Shown: positions 1 to 9,756, numbered from the stretch's first letter. The stretch: 64,000 bases of DNA from an uncultured Rickettsiales bacterium (GCA_934747265.1 CAKVGI010000004.1:20103-84102), one strand, 5' to 3'. Program-made: numbers and translations. Notes: generated by a model from the letters alone, not told the origin.

Positions 1-569
1 CCATCGCCAAAAATGCCAGAAAATCTGCAATTATCATAATCGCCATCCAAAATTCTGCAAACATCATAAAAAGTTTCAACATTATTCATCATTGTAGGTT
101 TACCAAAAAGTCCAGCAACAACGGTTCTTTTGGTTCTAGGTTTTGGTTGGGCTATACCTGTTTCTATAATATTCATTAAAGCACTAGCTTCACCACCAAT
201 ATAGCAAGGATTCTCAATGCTGATATGGAATTTTACATTACTCCATTTATAATCATTAATATATTTAAATAATTGTGGTTGCAATTCATTTAAATAATCT
301 TGATTTATATGTATATAAACTTCAACTGGGCAATCCAAGAACTTAATAGCATAGTCTACACCGCCAAAGACTTTATCCATGTGATTTCTCCATATATATA
401 AGTCTTTAAAAAGCCCCATTTCTCCTTCTGATGAATTTATAATGATATATTTTAAATCACCATCAGCTTCATTAACACCTTGCCACTTATTGGCTGTTGG
501 ATATTCAGCTCCTCCTTTTCCAAAAAGGTTAGCGTTCCTTAATTTTTCAATTACTAATTCTTTATTCAT
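1..569 (-). CDS. NuoF-like FMN/Fe-S flavoprotein, partial (C-terminus outside window)
   Basis: The reading frame opens with an ATG at 569 and runs off the window edge, so about 189 N-terminal residues are visible. It resembles the FMN-binding core of the NuoF/HoxF/HydB family: GKGGAEYPT near residue 16 stands for the usual GRGGAGFPTG, a NSSEGEMGLFKD stretch replaces NADESEPGTFKDR, YIGGEASALM replaces YICGEETALL, and AGLFGKPTMMNNVET matches the family segment GLFGKPTVVNNVET. The family passes electrons from NADH through FMN and Fe-S clusters. Several canonical residues differ, so this may be a divergent paralogue or a hydrogenase-type subunit rather than respiratory NuoF. The Fe-S ligands would lie outside the window. 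Confidence 0.7.
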   Translation of the reverse strand, partial: MNKELVIEKLRNANLFGKGGAEYPTANKWQGVNEADGDLKYIIINSSEGEMGLFKDLYIWRNHMDKVFGGVDYAIKFLDCPVEVYIHINQDYLNELQPQLFKYINDYKWSNVKFHISIENPCYIGGEASALMNIIETGIAQPKPRTKRTVVAGLFGKPTMMNNVETFYDVCRILDGDYDNCRFSGIFGD

Positions 570-725
570 AATAAAAATTTGATTTTTCCTAAGAAAATGA
601 TATAACAATTAATTATTATTTCAATAAAAAATATTATTTTATTGTATATTTCTATAAATCATTAATTTTATTAATATAACAATATTTTAATAGTATAAAA
701 TAAATAAGTATATCAATATTTTTGA

Positions 726-1814
726 CTATTTAATATTTTTATAACATTTTAATATTGTTTCAATATTTGGTCTAAATGGGTTATGTTGTTCCATTTCAAA
801 CGTGTAGCCGATTCCCCATTTTTTCAAATTTTCCTTAATTTCAAAAAAATCTTTTGGTGTGTGATATATTGAAATCAACAAAACCGGTTCAAATTCTTTT
901 ATTAATTGTTCGCTACCTTCAACTATAATTGAATATTCAGAACCTTCAACATCAAGTTTTAACAGAGATGGCGTGCAATTAGTACCATAGCAAAATTCGT
1001 CTGTTTTTATAATTAAAAAGTCCACTTTCTTTTCTGATAGATTAGCGTTGCAAGCCATATTATATTCTGTTATTCCAAGTTGTTTTATTTCAGTTTTTCC
1101 GCCCAATCCTTTGTTTATTGGAATGACTTTATTGGCAAGCTTATTAATTTCTATTGTTTTTAATAAAATTGCGTATAGTTCTTCCATTGGTTCAAAAGAA
1201 AAAATTCTATTTGGAGAAAAATCTTTTAAAACTACCGCACTATCACCAGTAAATGCTCCAATATCAAAAAAGTCTTTATTTTCAATATATTTTCTTACTT
1301 CTTTTGGTAGTGTTGGAATACCGTGTTTATAATAATAGCTGGTAATATCCATGTTATCAGCACACTTGTATTTGGCAAGTTTATTTTTTTGAGTTTTATT
1401 ATATTCTTGTTGCTCTTTTATATCATCTTGTGTATACAATAAAATATCATATTCATATTCATTTTCAAAGTTATGTTTAATTTTTAAAATATTTGCTAAA
1501 AATGGAATACAATACAAATATCTTATCAAAAATAACATTGCATAATTTTTGCTTTTCTCATCAAAATCCGATAAAAAATCAACAATATAGTCAATATTTA
1601 AATTACAACAATATAAAATCCAATCATTTGGCCAAGTATTTTTTCCTTCATTTTCATTGAAATTATTAAGAATATCGTTTAAAAAGTCATTATTAAAGTC
1701 TAATTCTTTATCAAAATTCTTTTTTACATTTTTTGCAAAATTATTTAAATACTCTTTGATATATGGTTTTTCTCTTAAATAATTGATAATATTAATAACA
1801 TTAATATAATTCAT
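726..1814 (-). CDS. FkbM-family SAM-dependent methyltransferase
   Basis: 362 residues. The C-terminal half carries the FkbM methyltransferase fold: motif I FFDIGAFTGDSA near residue 181 for SAM binding, then FSFEPMEE, the segment LLKLDVEGSEYSII (the family's KLDVEGxE signature) and a LLISIYHTPKDF strand. These enzymes usually O-methylate sugars or lipid-linked glycans. The N-terminal 170 residues are Asn/Lys-rich and unassigned; they may recognise the substrate. The gene stands alone between the NuoF-like gene and the hexapeptide-repeat gene, with AT-rich gaps of about 150 bp on both sides, so the methyl acceptor cannot be inferred. Surface glycan modification is a guess. Confidence 0.8.
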   Translation of the reverse strand: MNYINVINIINYLREKPYIKEYLNNFAKNVKKNFDKELDFNNDFLNDILNNFNENEGKNTWPNDWILYCCNLNIDYIVDFLSDFDEKSKNYAMLFLIRYLYCIPFLANILKIKHNFENEYEYDILLYTQDDIKEQQEYNKTQKNKLAKYKCADNMDITSYYYKHGIPTLPKEVRKYIENKDFFDIGAFTGDSAVVLKDFSPNRIFSFEPMEELYAILLKTIEINKLANKVIPINKGLGGKTEIKQLGITEYNMACNANLSEKKVDFLIIKTDEFCYGTNCTPSLLKLDVEGSEYSIIVEGSEQLIKEFEPVLLISIYHTPKDFFEIKENLKKWGIGYTFEMEQHNPFRPNIETILKCYKNIK

Positions 1815-1968
1815 GATTTTTATTTGAAATTAATATGTTATATATATTTATCAATAATACTTTTTTGTCAAATTATTTTTGATATTGTTAATAAAATAGT
1901 CAATATTAAATCTACTTAGGATATTATGGTAATACCACGATAAAAATAATATATTAATAAATATTTAT

Positions 1969-4290
1969 TTATGCAATTTCGCTATTTTCAGCTTCTGTTT
2001 TCTCTTCCGTATTATTAATACTTTCTATTTTGCTTTCGTTTATTTTTTGTGATATATTTGGAACTAATTGCATATTTGTTTTTGATATTCTGTATTTTTC
2101 ATCAGTTATATCTTTTTGTGTAATAACCATTGCTTTTGATTTTTTAAAGAAGCCTTTGGATTTATTTTTTCTTTGTTCAATTAAACTAATAACTGCCCCA
2201 ATATTTTCAATATCTATATAACATTCATCTAATATAATATTTTCACCTTTTAATTCATAATAATCTTTGCAATCACCAAGATTAATATATGAATCTTTTA
2301 TGAATAAATTTGAGATAGAAATATGTCCGGAAATTTTACTATTTGTGATTTCGGAATAATTTGAAACTCTTGCACCATTTGAAACTTCGGAAGCATTGTA
2401 TATTCTTACATTGTAGAATACTTCGGCATTATCAAAAACTTTTGAACCGCCAGAAACTTCAACCCATTCATAAACTTTTGCATTATTGTAAACTTCTGTG
2501 TTTATACCATATATCTTTGCGCCATAAGAAACTTTACCGCCGTTATAAACTTTTGCGTTATTATAAACTTCTGCTCTATCTGATATTCTTGTACCTTCAC
2601 CATAAATAATAGCACCATTATATACTTTGGAATAATCGCATATAATTGCGTAATTATATACTTTGCTATCATATACTTCTGAGAAATTGGAAATAAATAC
2701 GTGATCATAAATTTCTGCGTTTTGACCAATTAATGCATTATATGAAATATCCGCATAATTGTATACTTTTGAACCACCAAAAATCTTAGCTGAATTGTAT
2801 ATGTTTGCATTGTTGTAAACTTTGGTATTTTTTCCGTATATTTTTGCATCATGAGAAATTTTTGCGCCAGCAAACACTTCTGCTTTATCAAAAACTTGCG
2901 CGCCATCGGATACTTGCGTGTTAGCGCCATAGACCTTTGCATAATCAAAAATCTTTGCATTGTGTAAAATTTTTGCATTTGTATATACTTGCGCACCACC
3001 AAAAATTTCTACATTATTGTATATATCTGCGCGATCAAAAACCTGTGTATCTTCTCCGTATATTCTTGATTTATGTGATACTTTTGCATAATCGGAAACA
3101 ACAGCTTTATCAAAAACCTTACTGCTATGAACTTCGGCATAATTTCTAACAACAGCTGATTCATATATTTCTGAATTTTTACCAATCATCGCATGACTTA
3201 AAATTTTAGCTGACAAATAAACTTTTGAGCCATAAAATACCTCGGAGCCTTCTGAAACAATAGTGTTTACACCAAAAACTTTTGTGTTTTTTCCATATAT
3301 TTTAGAATGGTTATTAACCATAGCATAATCAGAAACAATAGCTTTATCAAAAACCTTACTACTATGAATTTTTGCATGCTTCTTAATAATGGCGTGATCA
3401 TAAATTTCAGAATTTTTATCAACTATGGCATTATTAAATATCTTTGAATAACTTGATATTTTTGAACCATTACATACTTTTGAGTTATTAAATACTTTTG
3501 CGTTGTCTATAACTCTACTATTATCACCAGATATTTCGGAATTGTTAAATACTTTCGCATTATAAGAAATTTCTGCATTATTGTATATTTTAGCGCCACC
3601 GAAAACTTTTGCGTTATTGTGAATTTTTGCATTGCCATAGATTTTTGTATTATCACCATAAACCTTTGCATTATGAGAAACTTCTGCACCGCCAAATACT
3701 TCCGCTTTATTGTATACTTCTGCTTTGTCTGAAATTTTGGTACCTCTTCCATGAATTTTTGCTTTATTATATACTTTACTTCCGTATCTTACTTCTGCAA
3801 AATCGTATACTTCTGAATTATTAAATACTTTTGTATGGTTATCAAATATTTTTGCATTATCATAAATTATTGAACCGTTAAGAATTTCGGCTCCGCTAAA
3901 TACATTTGCTCCATCTCTTATGGTAGAATTATATATTTTTGCATTATGTGAAACTTTTGTATTTCTTCCAGAAATAAAGGATAATTTACCGAGAATTTTT
4001 GCGGAATATGAAACTTCTGCACCATTGCATACGGTTGCATAATTGTAGACTTTTGCGCTATCTGTAATTTTTGTATTTCGTCCAAATATTTTAGCTCCAC
4101 TGAAAACTTTTGCACCATCACATACGGTTGCATAATTATAAACATGTGTATTTTTTCCAGAAATTTCAGCATTATTATAAGACACATTATTAGAAATTGA
4201 TGCTTCATCAAAAAAATAGCAACTTTCAGTTAATTTAATACCATTTTTATCAAAAAATTCAAAATATGCCTTATCCTTATATAAAGTCAT
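1969..4290 (-). CDS. giant hexapeptide-repeat (left-handed beta-helix) protein
   Basis: About 773 residues from ATG 4290; a GTG at 4296 in frame is the alternative. From roughly residue 25 to 675 the chain is an almost unbroken series of six-residue units of the type [KE]-[VI]-[YFS]-[NDG]-[NGYH]-[AS], for example KVYNNA, KVFGGA, KIYNNA. Such hexads form a left-handed parallel beta-helix. About 108 hexads would give some 36 turns. Glycine-loop variants such as GKNTKV and GRNTKI recur. A larger period of about 79 residues is seen where SSKVFDKAIVSDYA and SSKVFDKAVVSDYA repeat. The last 95 residues are non-repetitive and charged. There is no signal peptide and no acyltransferase active-site loop. 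YdcK-like proteins share this style; the function is unknown. Confidence 0.8.
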   Translation of the reverse strand: MTLYKDKAYFEFFDKNGIKLTESCYFFDEASISNNVSYNNAEISGKNTHVYNYATVCDGAKVFSGAKIFGRNTKITDSAKVYNYATVCNGAEVSYSAKILGKLSFISGRNTKVSHNAKIYNSTIRDGANVFSGAEILNGSIIYDNAKIFDNHTKVFNNSEVYDFAEVRYGSKVYNKAKIHGRGTKISDKAEVYNKAEVFGGAEVSHNAKVYGDNTKIYGNAKIHNNAKVFGGAKIYNNAEISYNAKVFNNSEISGDNSRVIDNAKVFNNSKVCNGSKISSYSKIFNNAIVDKNSEIYDHAIIKKHAKIHSSKVFDKAIVSDYAMVNNHSKIYGKNTKVFGVNTIVSEGSEVFYGSKVYLSAKILSHAMIGKNSEIYESAVVRNYAEVHSSKVFDKAVVSDYAKVSHKSRIYGEDTQVFDRADIYNNVEIFGGAQVYTNAKILHNAKIFDYAKVYGANTQVSDGAQVFDKAEVFAGAKISHDAKIYGKNTKVYNNANIYNSAKIFGGSKVYNYADISYNALIGQNAEIYDHVFISNFSEVYDSKVYNYAIICDYSKVYNGAIIYGEGTRISDRAEVYNNAKVYNGGKVSYGAKIYGINTEVYNNAKVYEWVEVSGGSKVFDNAEVFYNVRIYNASEVSNGARVSNYSEITNSKISGHISISNLFIKDSYINLGDCKDYYELKGENIILDECYIDIENIGAVISLIEQRKNKSKGFFKKSKAMVITQKDITDEKYRISKTNMQLVPNISQKINESKIESINNTEEKTEAENSEIA

Positions 4291-4362
4291 TTTCACAATA
4301 TATTCATTAATAAAAAATATTATAATTTACAAAAATTATAATACTATAAAATTATACAGAAA

Positions 4363-4737
4363 TTATTCAAATTTTTTAGATTCTTTTTTGATTAATTCCT
4401 CCATTTTAAGCAACTTAGCATTTGTTTCATCTAAAATAAAAATTGTTTCTGGAACATATCTTAAATTTATCTTTTCAGCTAGTAATTTTTTGATTACATA
4501 CATATCATGCTTATTCAGATGTTCCACAACAAGCTTTTTATTTTTTTCATTTTTAATAGAAAAATCAACATATACTTTTAAATTTCTTAAATTAGGGCTA
4601 ATATCAACATTGGTTATAGAGATTGAAAAACCTTCTCCACCAATAGACATTTCACCCTTGCTAAAAAATTCCAGCATAACATGTTGAATTTTCTCTTGCA
4701 TTCTTAATTGTAATACACTTTTTGGATTACTACTCAT
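4363..4737 (-). CDS. rbfA: 30S ribosome-binding factor A
   Basis: 124 residues, the normal size for RbfA, a KH-fold protein that binds the 16S rRNA 5' helix during late 30S maturation and cold adaptation. Visible family features are the N-terminal helix (RMQEKIQHVMLEFFSKGE), the strand ISITNVDISPNLRNLKVYVDF, and RYVPETIFILDET near the C-terminus. The start ATG at 4737 lies three bases beyond the end of recA (stop at 4740), so the two are probably co-transcribed and translationally coupled. In many bacteria rbfA follows infB; the recA-rbfA arrangement here suggests a reshuffled genome. Confidence 0.93.
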   Translation of the reverse strand: MSSNPKSVLQLRMQEKIQHVMLEFFSKGEMSIGGEGFSISITNVDISPNLRNLKVYVDFSIKNEKNKKLVVEHLNKHDMYVIKKLLAEKINLRYVPETIFILDETNAKLLKMEELIKKESKKFE

Positions 4738-4739
4738 AT

Positions 4740-5837
4740 TTATTTTTTCTTTTTGGTTGTTGCTTCGCTTACTTCACCTAATCCAGCAGTGCCTTCGCTT
4801 TCCGCACTAAATTCTTTAAGAACTTGTTCGTCGTTTGAATTTAATGGATCGCAGAAATTGGTTCTGATTTTCGTTTCTATTTTATTCAACATATCAGGGT
4901 GTTCTTTTAAGAAAGCTTTAACATTTTCTTTTCCTTGACCAATTCTTTGACTATTATAAGAATACCAAGAACCTGACTTTTCTATAATATTCATATCTGA
5001 ACCAAGATCTATAATCTCACCAATTTTTGAAATACCTTCACCATAAATAATTTCAAATTTAGCTGTTCTAAATGGCGGAGCTACTTTGTTTTTTACAACC
5101 TTAACAGTAGTTTCATTTCCAACAGCTTCATCTTTATCTTTAATTTGAGCAGATCTTCTAACATCCAATCTTACAGATGCATAAAATTTTAAAGCATTAC
5201 CACCAGTTGTTGTTTCAGGAGAACCAAACATTATACCAATTTTCATTCTAATTTGGTTAATAAAGAAAACTGTACAATTTGTTTTTGAAACGGAACCAGT
5301 TAATTTTCTTAAAGCTTTACTCATTAATCTGGCTTGTAGACCCATCTGGTTGTCTTCCATTGCGCCTTCTAACTCAGCCTTAGGTACTAATGCAGCAACG
5401 GAATCTACAACTATAACATCGACAGCACCAGATCTAACAAGAGTATCAGCGATTTCCAATGCTTCCTCACCACTGCTTGGTTGTGATATAATTAGTTCAT
5501 CTAAATTGATACCTAATTTTTTGGCATAAATAGGATCAAAAGCGTGTTCCGCATCAATAAAAGCACAAGTTAATTCTTGTTTTTGAGCCTCTGCGATAGC
5601 ATGAAGTGTTAAAGTTGTTTTACCAGAACTTTCTGGACCATAAATTTCAATTATTCTTCCTCTTGGATAACCACCAACACCTAATGCCTCGTCTAATGTC
5701 AATGAACCAGATGGAATTACTTTTATATTTTCTACTGGTCTTTGACCAAACTTCATAGCTGATCCCTTACCAAATTGCTTATCTATTTGTTGTAAGGCTA
5801 TTTCTAATGCTTTTTGTTTTTCTGATGATACTGCCAT
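4740..5837 (-). CDS. recA: recombinase RecA
   Basis: 365 residues, full length. RecA polymerises on single-stranded DNA, catalyses strand exchange in recombination repair and stimulates LexA-type self-cleavage. Walker A is GPESSGKTT at 67-75, Walker B lies in the VIVVDSVAALVPKAELEG stretch, and the L1/L2 region contains MGLQARLMSKALRK and FINQIRMKIGIMFG with the conserved TTGGNALKFYASVRLD. The C-terminus is acidic and then ends KKKK. No lexA or recX is seen nearby. It precedes rbfA with a 2-bp gap. Confidence 0.98.
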   Translation of the reverse strand: MAVSSEKQKALEIALQQIDKQFGKGSAMKFGQRPVENIKVIPSGSLTLDEALGVGGYPRGRIIEIYGPESSGKTTLTLHAIAEAQKQELTCAFIDAEHAFDPIYAKKLGINLDELIISQPSSGEEALEIADTLVRSGAVDVIVVDSVAALVPKAELEGAMEDNQMGLQARLMSKALRKLTGSVSKTNCTVFFINQIRMKIGIMFGSPETTTGGNALKFYASVRLDVRRSAQIKDKDEAVGNETTVKVVKNKVAPPFRTAKFEIIYGEGISKIGEIIDLGSDMNIIEKSGSWYSYNSQRIGQGKENVKAFLKEHPDMLNKIETKIRTNFCDPLNSNDEQVLKEFSAESEGTAGLGEVSEATTKKKK

Positions 5838-5862
5838 AAAATTTTTCCTTTACTTTATTAAA

Positions 5863-6273
5863 TTAATTACTTTTTCTTTGTGTGTAATTTCTTCTGTGGT
5901 TATTGTTTTGTCTTCTTGTATTTTTTTTATTTGCATTTCTTACAGCATTTAATTTATCTTTTTTGTATTGCATTAATATAAAAATTATTAATACACCAAA
6001 TATTATAGCTAAACCATAAGCTGTTTTTGCACAACCATATTTTGCCAAATCAAAAATTATATACAATACAAAAATTAAAAATGCGGAACCAAAAATTTGT
6101 CCATATCTAAAATGAGCTAAATATTTATCTTGCAACTTATGTCTATGTTCTTGCTCTTTTTTAACTAAATCAACTAAATCTTTTGATAATCCTTTTGATA
6201 TACCTTCATATCTTTCCAACAACTCTGGTGGAGGTAAAAGTGTTTCTTTTTTTTCTTGTTGTAAATTATTCAT
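5863..6273 (-). CDS. DUF2335-family predicted membrane protein
   Basis: 136 residues. The pattern matches DUF2335: an N-terminal LPPPELLERYEGISKG, then KEQEHRHKLQ, then RYGQIFG leading into two hydrophobic segments (about residues 58-76 and 82-101) and a very basic Asn/Arg tail. Such proteins are common in alphaproteobacteria and on mobile elements, and their function is unknown. The start overlaps the end of the upstream small ORF (6266-6457) by 8 bp, indicating a two-gene unit. recA lies just downstream on the same strand with a 25-bp gap, so read-through is possible. Confidence 0.75.
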   Translation of the reverse strand: MNNLQQEKKETLLPPPELLERYEGISKGLSKDLVDLVKKEQEHRHKLQDKYLAHFRYGQIFGSAFLIFVLYIIFDLAKYGCAKTAYGLAIIFGVLIIFILMQYKKDKLNAVRNANKKNTRRQNNNHRRNYTQRKSN

Positions 6274-6457
6274 TTTTTTCCTTTACTTTATTACTTTTTA
6301 TTATATTTCTGATATCATTACCGATAGTTTTCCAATCATTTCTGTAAATTTCCTCTGGAAAATATCTTATGTCTTTGTCTGACATACTAACAAACGGAAA
6401 ACAACTTATAAGACCAGATAAAAACCTTCTAAACATCATTTTTCTTTTTATAAACAT
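6266..6457 (-). CDS. small hypothetical protein upstream of DUF2335
   Basis: 63 residues. I recognise no family with certainty. The N-terminus is basic and hydrophobic (FIKRKMMFRRFLSGLISCF); the C-terminal half is polar and includes FPEEIYRNDWKTIGNDIRN, an amphipathic helix-like stretch. It overlaps the DUF2335 gene by 8 bp in another frame, which is the main reason to accept it as real. An in-frame ATG pair close to 6439 is an alternative start. Confidence 0.55.
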   Translation of the reverse strand: MFIKRKMMFRRFLSGLISCFPFVSMSDKDIRYFPEEIYRNDWKTIGNDIRNIIKSNKVKEKNE

Positions 6458-6561
6458 ATTTTTTAATTAATCATAAATACTTTTAAATTGCAAGGTTTTT
6501 TATAAAATAGATTTAAGTCATAAATAATACTAATCTTGTATTATATTAAATTTTAAGATAA

Positions 6562-8289
6562 TTACATCTTTTCTACTGCTTCAATTCCTAATAAATACAA
6601 ACATGTCTCAATATATTTTTTAGTTAAATATATCAAAGATAGTTTTGATTTTTTGTATTCTTTATCTGTTTCAGAATTTATAGGGCAAGCAGAGTAAAAA
6701 CCACTAAATTTTTTAGCTAAATTATAAACATATTCAGCAATATAATTTGGAGCTCTTTTATCATAAGCTCCTTTTAATGTTTGTGGGAACCTTGTTAATT
6801 CAATAGCTAAGTCTTTTTCTTCTTTTGTTTTTAATTCTGTAATTTTGTAATCAAAACTATCATTGCTTGATAAGATTGAGTTAATTCTTACTAAACTATA
6901 TAGGATATAAGCTCCTGTTTTACCTTCAAAGTTTGTAAATTGTTCCATATCAAAGATATAGCTTGATTCTCTATAATTAATTAAATCAGCAAATTTTAAG
7001 CAAGCCACAGCAATTTTTTCAATGGTTTCTCTATCTTTTATTGTTGATTTTTGAGAAATAACTTCAACCATTTCATTAATTAAATCTCTCAATTTTACAA
7101 CATCACCGCTTCTTGTCTTAAATGGTTTTCCATCCTTACCGTTCATAGTACCAAAGGCAATATGTTCTGCAGTATGTTTATCATCTAAATAGCCACTTCT
7201 TCTTGCGGATTCAAAGACTTGTTTAAAATGCAACCCTTGTCTATAATCAACAACATAAAGCATTAAATCAGGATTAAATTTTGTCTTTCTGTCAAGAATT
7301 GTAGCCATATCACTACTTGCATACATAACTGCACCATCGCTTTTTTCAATGATTGCTGGTGGCATATCTTTATCACTCAAATCAATAACTTTTGCACCTT
7401 GCGAAACAGTAATAATTCCTTTACTTTCAAGGTCTGGTATCATTTTTCTTATTAAATCATGCACACTGCTTTCGCCATTCCATAAATCAAAATGGGTATC
7501 TAAAACTTTGTATATTTCTTTCATATCATTTATAGATATATCCCAAAAATATTTCCATAAAGTTCTATATGGTTTATAACCATCCTGTAAGAGTTTTGTA
7601 GTTTCTCTAACCTTTTCGGCAAAAAGTTCATCTTCCTTATTTTTTGCGCTTGATGCTTTATAAATTGTAAGCAAATCAGCTGGGGTTAGGTTTAAATCGG
7701 TAATCTCATCTTTATCAAAACCTTCTTTGAATACTTCGGCATTTGGATATTTAATTCTAATACCTTCAATTACCATACCCATTGGAGTTCCCCAATCGCC
7801 TAAATGATTATCACCAATAACATTATCTCCGGCGAATAAAAATATTCTTCTTAAACTTTCACCAATAACGGTTGATCTTAAATGTCCAACATGCATTTCT
7901 TTTGCAACATTAGGACTACTAAAATCTATTACAACAGTCTTTTTATTATTATCATTTGTGTATGACAATTTATCATCATTAAAGTTTGAATTTATTTCTT
8001 TTAATAGAATATCATTCTTTAAAACAACATTTATAAATCCGGGTCCATCAACTGTAATTTTTTCAAATAAACCAGTTGCTTCAAGCTCTGGAACTATTAA
8101 ATTCGCTACGTCTCTTGGTGATTTTTTTAGAATTTTACATAAAGGCATAGCACAATTTGTTTGAAAATCACTCAAATCAGGTCTGTCGGAATATTGAAAA
8201 AAAGCATATTTTTTATCAAGTCCAAGCTTATCAAAAATCTTTACTAATTTGTCATTTAAAATATCTAAAATATTCATTTTATTATCCAT
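6562..8289 (-). CDS. argS: arginyl-tRNA synthetase
   Basis: 575 residues, a normal class Ia ArgRS that charges tRNA-Arg. An N-terminal additional domain covers residues 1-95. The ATP-binding HIGH-type motif is HVGH at 133-136, followed by LRSTVIGESLRR. The segment GDNHLGDWGTPMGM and the downstream RTSGDVVKLRDLINE (in place of KMSKS, as is usual for ArgRS) are characteristic. The C-terminal DALR-type domain begins near LVRINSILSS. Alanine racemase ends at 8290, directly before the argS start codon at 8289, so the two are probably one transcript. Confidence 0.97.
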   Translation of the reverse strand: MDNKMNILDILNDKLVKIFDKLGLDKKYAFFQYSDRPDLSDFQTNCAMPLCKILKKSPRDVANLIVPELEATGLFEKITVDGPGFINVVLKNDILLKEINSNFNDDKLSYTNDNNKKTVVIDFSSPNVAKEMHVGHLRSTVIGESLRRIFLFAGDNVIGDNHLGDWGTPMGMVIEGIRIKYPNAEVFKEGFDKDEITDLNLTPADLLTIYKASSAKNKEDELFAEKVRETTKLLQDGYKPYRTLWKYFWDISINDMKEIYKVLDTHFDLWNGESSVHDLIRKMIPDLESKGIITVSQGAKVIDLSDKDMPPAIIEKSDGAVMYASSDMATILDRKTKFNPDLMLYVVDYRQGLHFKQVFESARRSGYLDDKHTAEHIAFGTMNGKDGKPFKTRSGDVVKLRDLINEMVEVISQKSTIKDRETIEKIAVACLKFADLINYRESSYIFDMEQFTNFEGKTGAYILYSLVRINSILSSNDSFDYKITELKTKEEKDLAIELTRFPQTLKGAYDKRAPNYIAEYVYNLAKKFSGFYSACPINSETDKEYKKSKLSLIYLTKKYIETCLYLLGIEAVEKM

Positions 8290-9756
8290 TTATTTATTTT
8301 CAATTCTGGAACTTTTACCCAAATAATAAAACAGTTCCTTTTTACTTTTTTTAACATTTTGTTCAAAACTATCAATGCTATGTTCTGTGTCAAAAATAAT
8401 AACTTTATTTCCAATATCAATATTGTCAAAATCATCATCTGTTAGTTTTATAACAATTTGATCCATAGAAATTTTTCCGCACAGATAACATTTTGTATAA
8501 TTTCCATCATTTTTTTTGACATAAACATAACAATTCTTGTTGCTTGCTATTGATGACAATCCATCCAAATATCCTCCAAAAAATGTAGCAAGTTTTTCGT
8601 GTTTTTTGATAGTATTTAGTCCGTCGTAGCCAACAATTCCATCTTCATCAACAATTCTTTTTTCTGTAATCTTTGAATAAAACTGGCCCAATTTTGCATT
8701 GTATGTGGCTTTAAATTTAGAATCATCTTCCGTTTCCCTTTTTCTAATTGTATTTATAGAGAAACCAGCTGTATCTGTATCGCAATTACTTAAAAATCTA
8801 GCAATGGACTCCATTGAACCCACACCTAAATTATCCAAGAATGTTTTTAAATTTAAAGAACCACCTAAGACAACAACTTCTTTTTCAATTAGTGATTTAT
8901 CTTGTGTGTCTAATATTGTTCTATCTTCAAGAACCTCTTTGATAAATATTTTTACTCCATTATATAATACATAACAATCACCATTGCCGTATTCCGTAAA
9001 AATACCATTATTTATACCAAAAGGTAAATATAAATTTATTCCATCTGTTCTGATATTTGACTTGATCGAAATTACATCTTTAAAACCTTCATAATATCCA
9101 TATAATATTTTACCCGGTCTGCAAGTGTTGCAAAAATCTGACAAGTTAAAGTTTACTATACCATCGCTTGCGGATATACCCTTTAAAATATTTTCATCAG
9201 GAAAAAATTCCGAAATCTTTCTAAAATTTTCAATTTGTCTGTCATTTACATTATTTTTAATGTTATCAGCACAAGCAAAATGGCTCATTATCATTAAAAC
9301 ATTGAGTTTACTATTATCAATATATTCCTTTACACTTTTTGTTTGTGATACTTCAAAACCATTTCTATTTAAACCAGTATTAAATTGCAAAACTACGTCT
9401 TTTATTGATGTTTTTGATACTAATTTTAATTGTTCAAAATTATTAATAACTGGTGTCAATGAATACTGCTCAAAAAATTTTTCATCACCATCAAATATAC
9501 TATTGAGCACAAATATTCTTTCTAATTTTGGGAACATTTTTTTAAGCTCAATACCTTCTTTTAAAGCAAAAACAAAATACTTTGTTTGGGGAATATCTAG
9601 CCTTAATAATCTATCAACTACATTATAAATACCAATATCATAAGCGTTAGCTTTTACAACGGGAATAGCATTAACTCCATAGCCTGTAATTTCTCTAATC
9701 TTTTCAAAGTTATATGCTAAATTTTCTAAATTTAATTCAATTTTTGCTTTTTTCAT
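8290..9756 (-). CDS. alr: alanine racemase with an apparent extra C-terminal-type domain
   Basis: About 488 residues from ATG 9756, chosen because MKKAKIELNLENL is the usual family N-terminus; ATG 9768 and TTG 9780 are alternatives. The PLP lysine is K35 (PVVKANAYD). The barrel holds MIMSHFACAD and RPGKILYGYY, and the C-terminal domain has GYLDGLSS and CGKISMDQ. The enzyme makes D-alanine for peptidoglycan. Usual Alr proteins are about 360-380 residues; roughly 120 extra residues follow RPGKILYGYY. They look like a degenerate second copy of the C-terminal beta domain (INLYLPFGINNG and EVVVLGG parallel ATFFGGYLDG and NKVIIFD) without the SMDQ motif. Confidence 0.88.
   Translation of the reverse strand: MKKAKIELNLENLAYNFEKIREITGYGVNAIPVVKANAYDIGIYNVVDRLLRLDIPQTKYFVFALKEGIELKKMFPKLERIFVLNSIFDGDEKFFEQYSLTPVINNFEQLKLVSKTSIKDVVLQFNTGLNRNGFEVSQTKSVKEYIDNSKLNVLMIMSHFACADNIKNNVNDRQIENFRKISEFFPDENILKGISASDGIVNFNLSDFCNTCRPGKILYGYYEGFKDVISIKSNIRTDGINLYLPFGINNGIFTEYGNGDCYVLYNGVKIFIKEVLEDRTILDTQDKSLIEKEVVVLGGSLNLKTFLDNLGVGSMESIARFLSNCDTDTAGFSINTIRKRETEDDSKFKATYNAKLGQFYSKITEKRIVDEDGIVGYDGLNTIKKHEKLATFFGGYLDGLSSIASNKNCYVYVKKNDGNYTKCYLCGKISMDQIVIKLTDDDFDNIDIGNKVIIFDTEHSIDSFEQNVKKSKKELFYYLGKSSRIENK

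Noticed and set aside
2361..3824. Several ORFs of 70-97 codons on either strand within the hexapeptide gene
   Set aside because: They are out-of-frame shadows of the regular 18-bp repeat.
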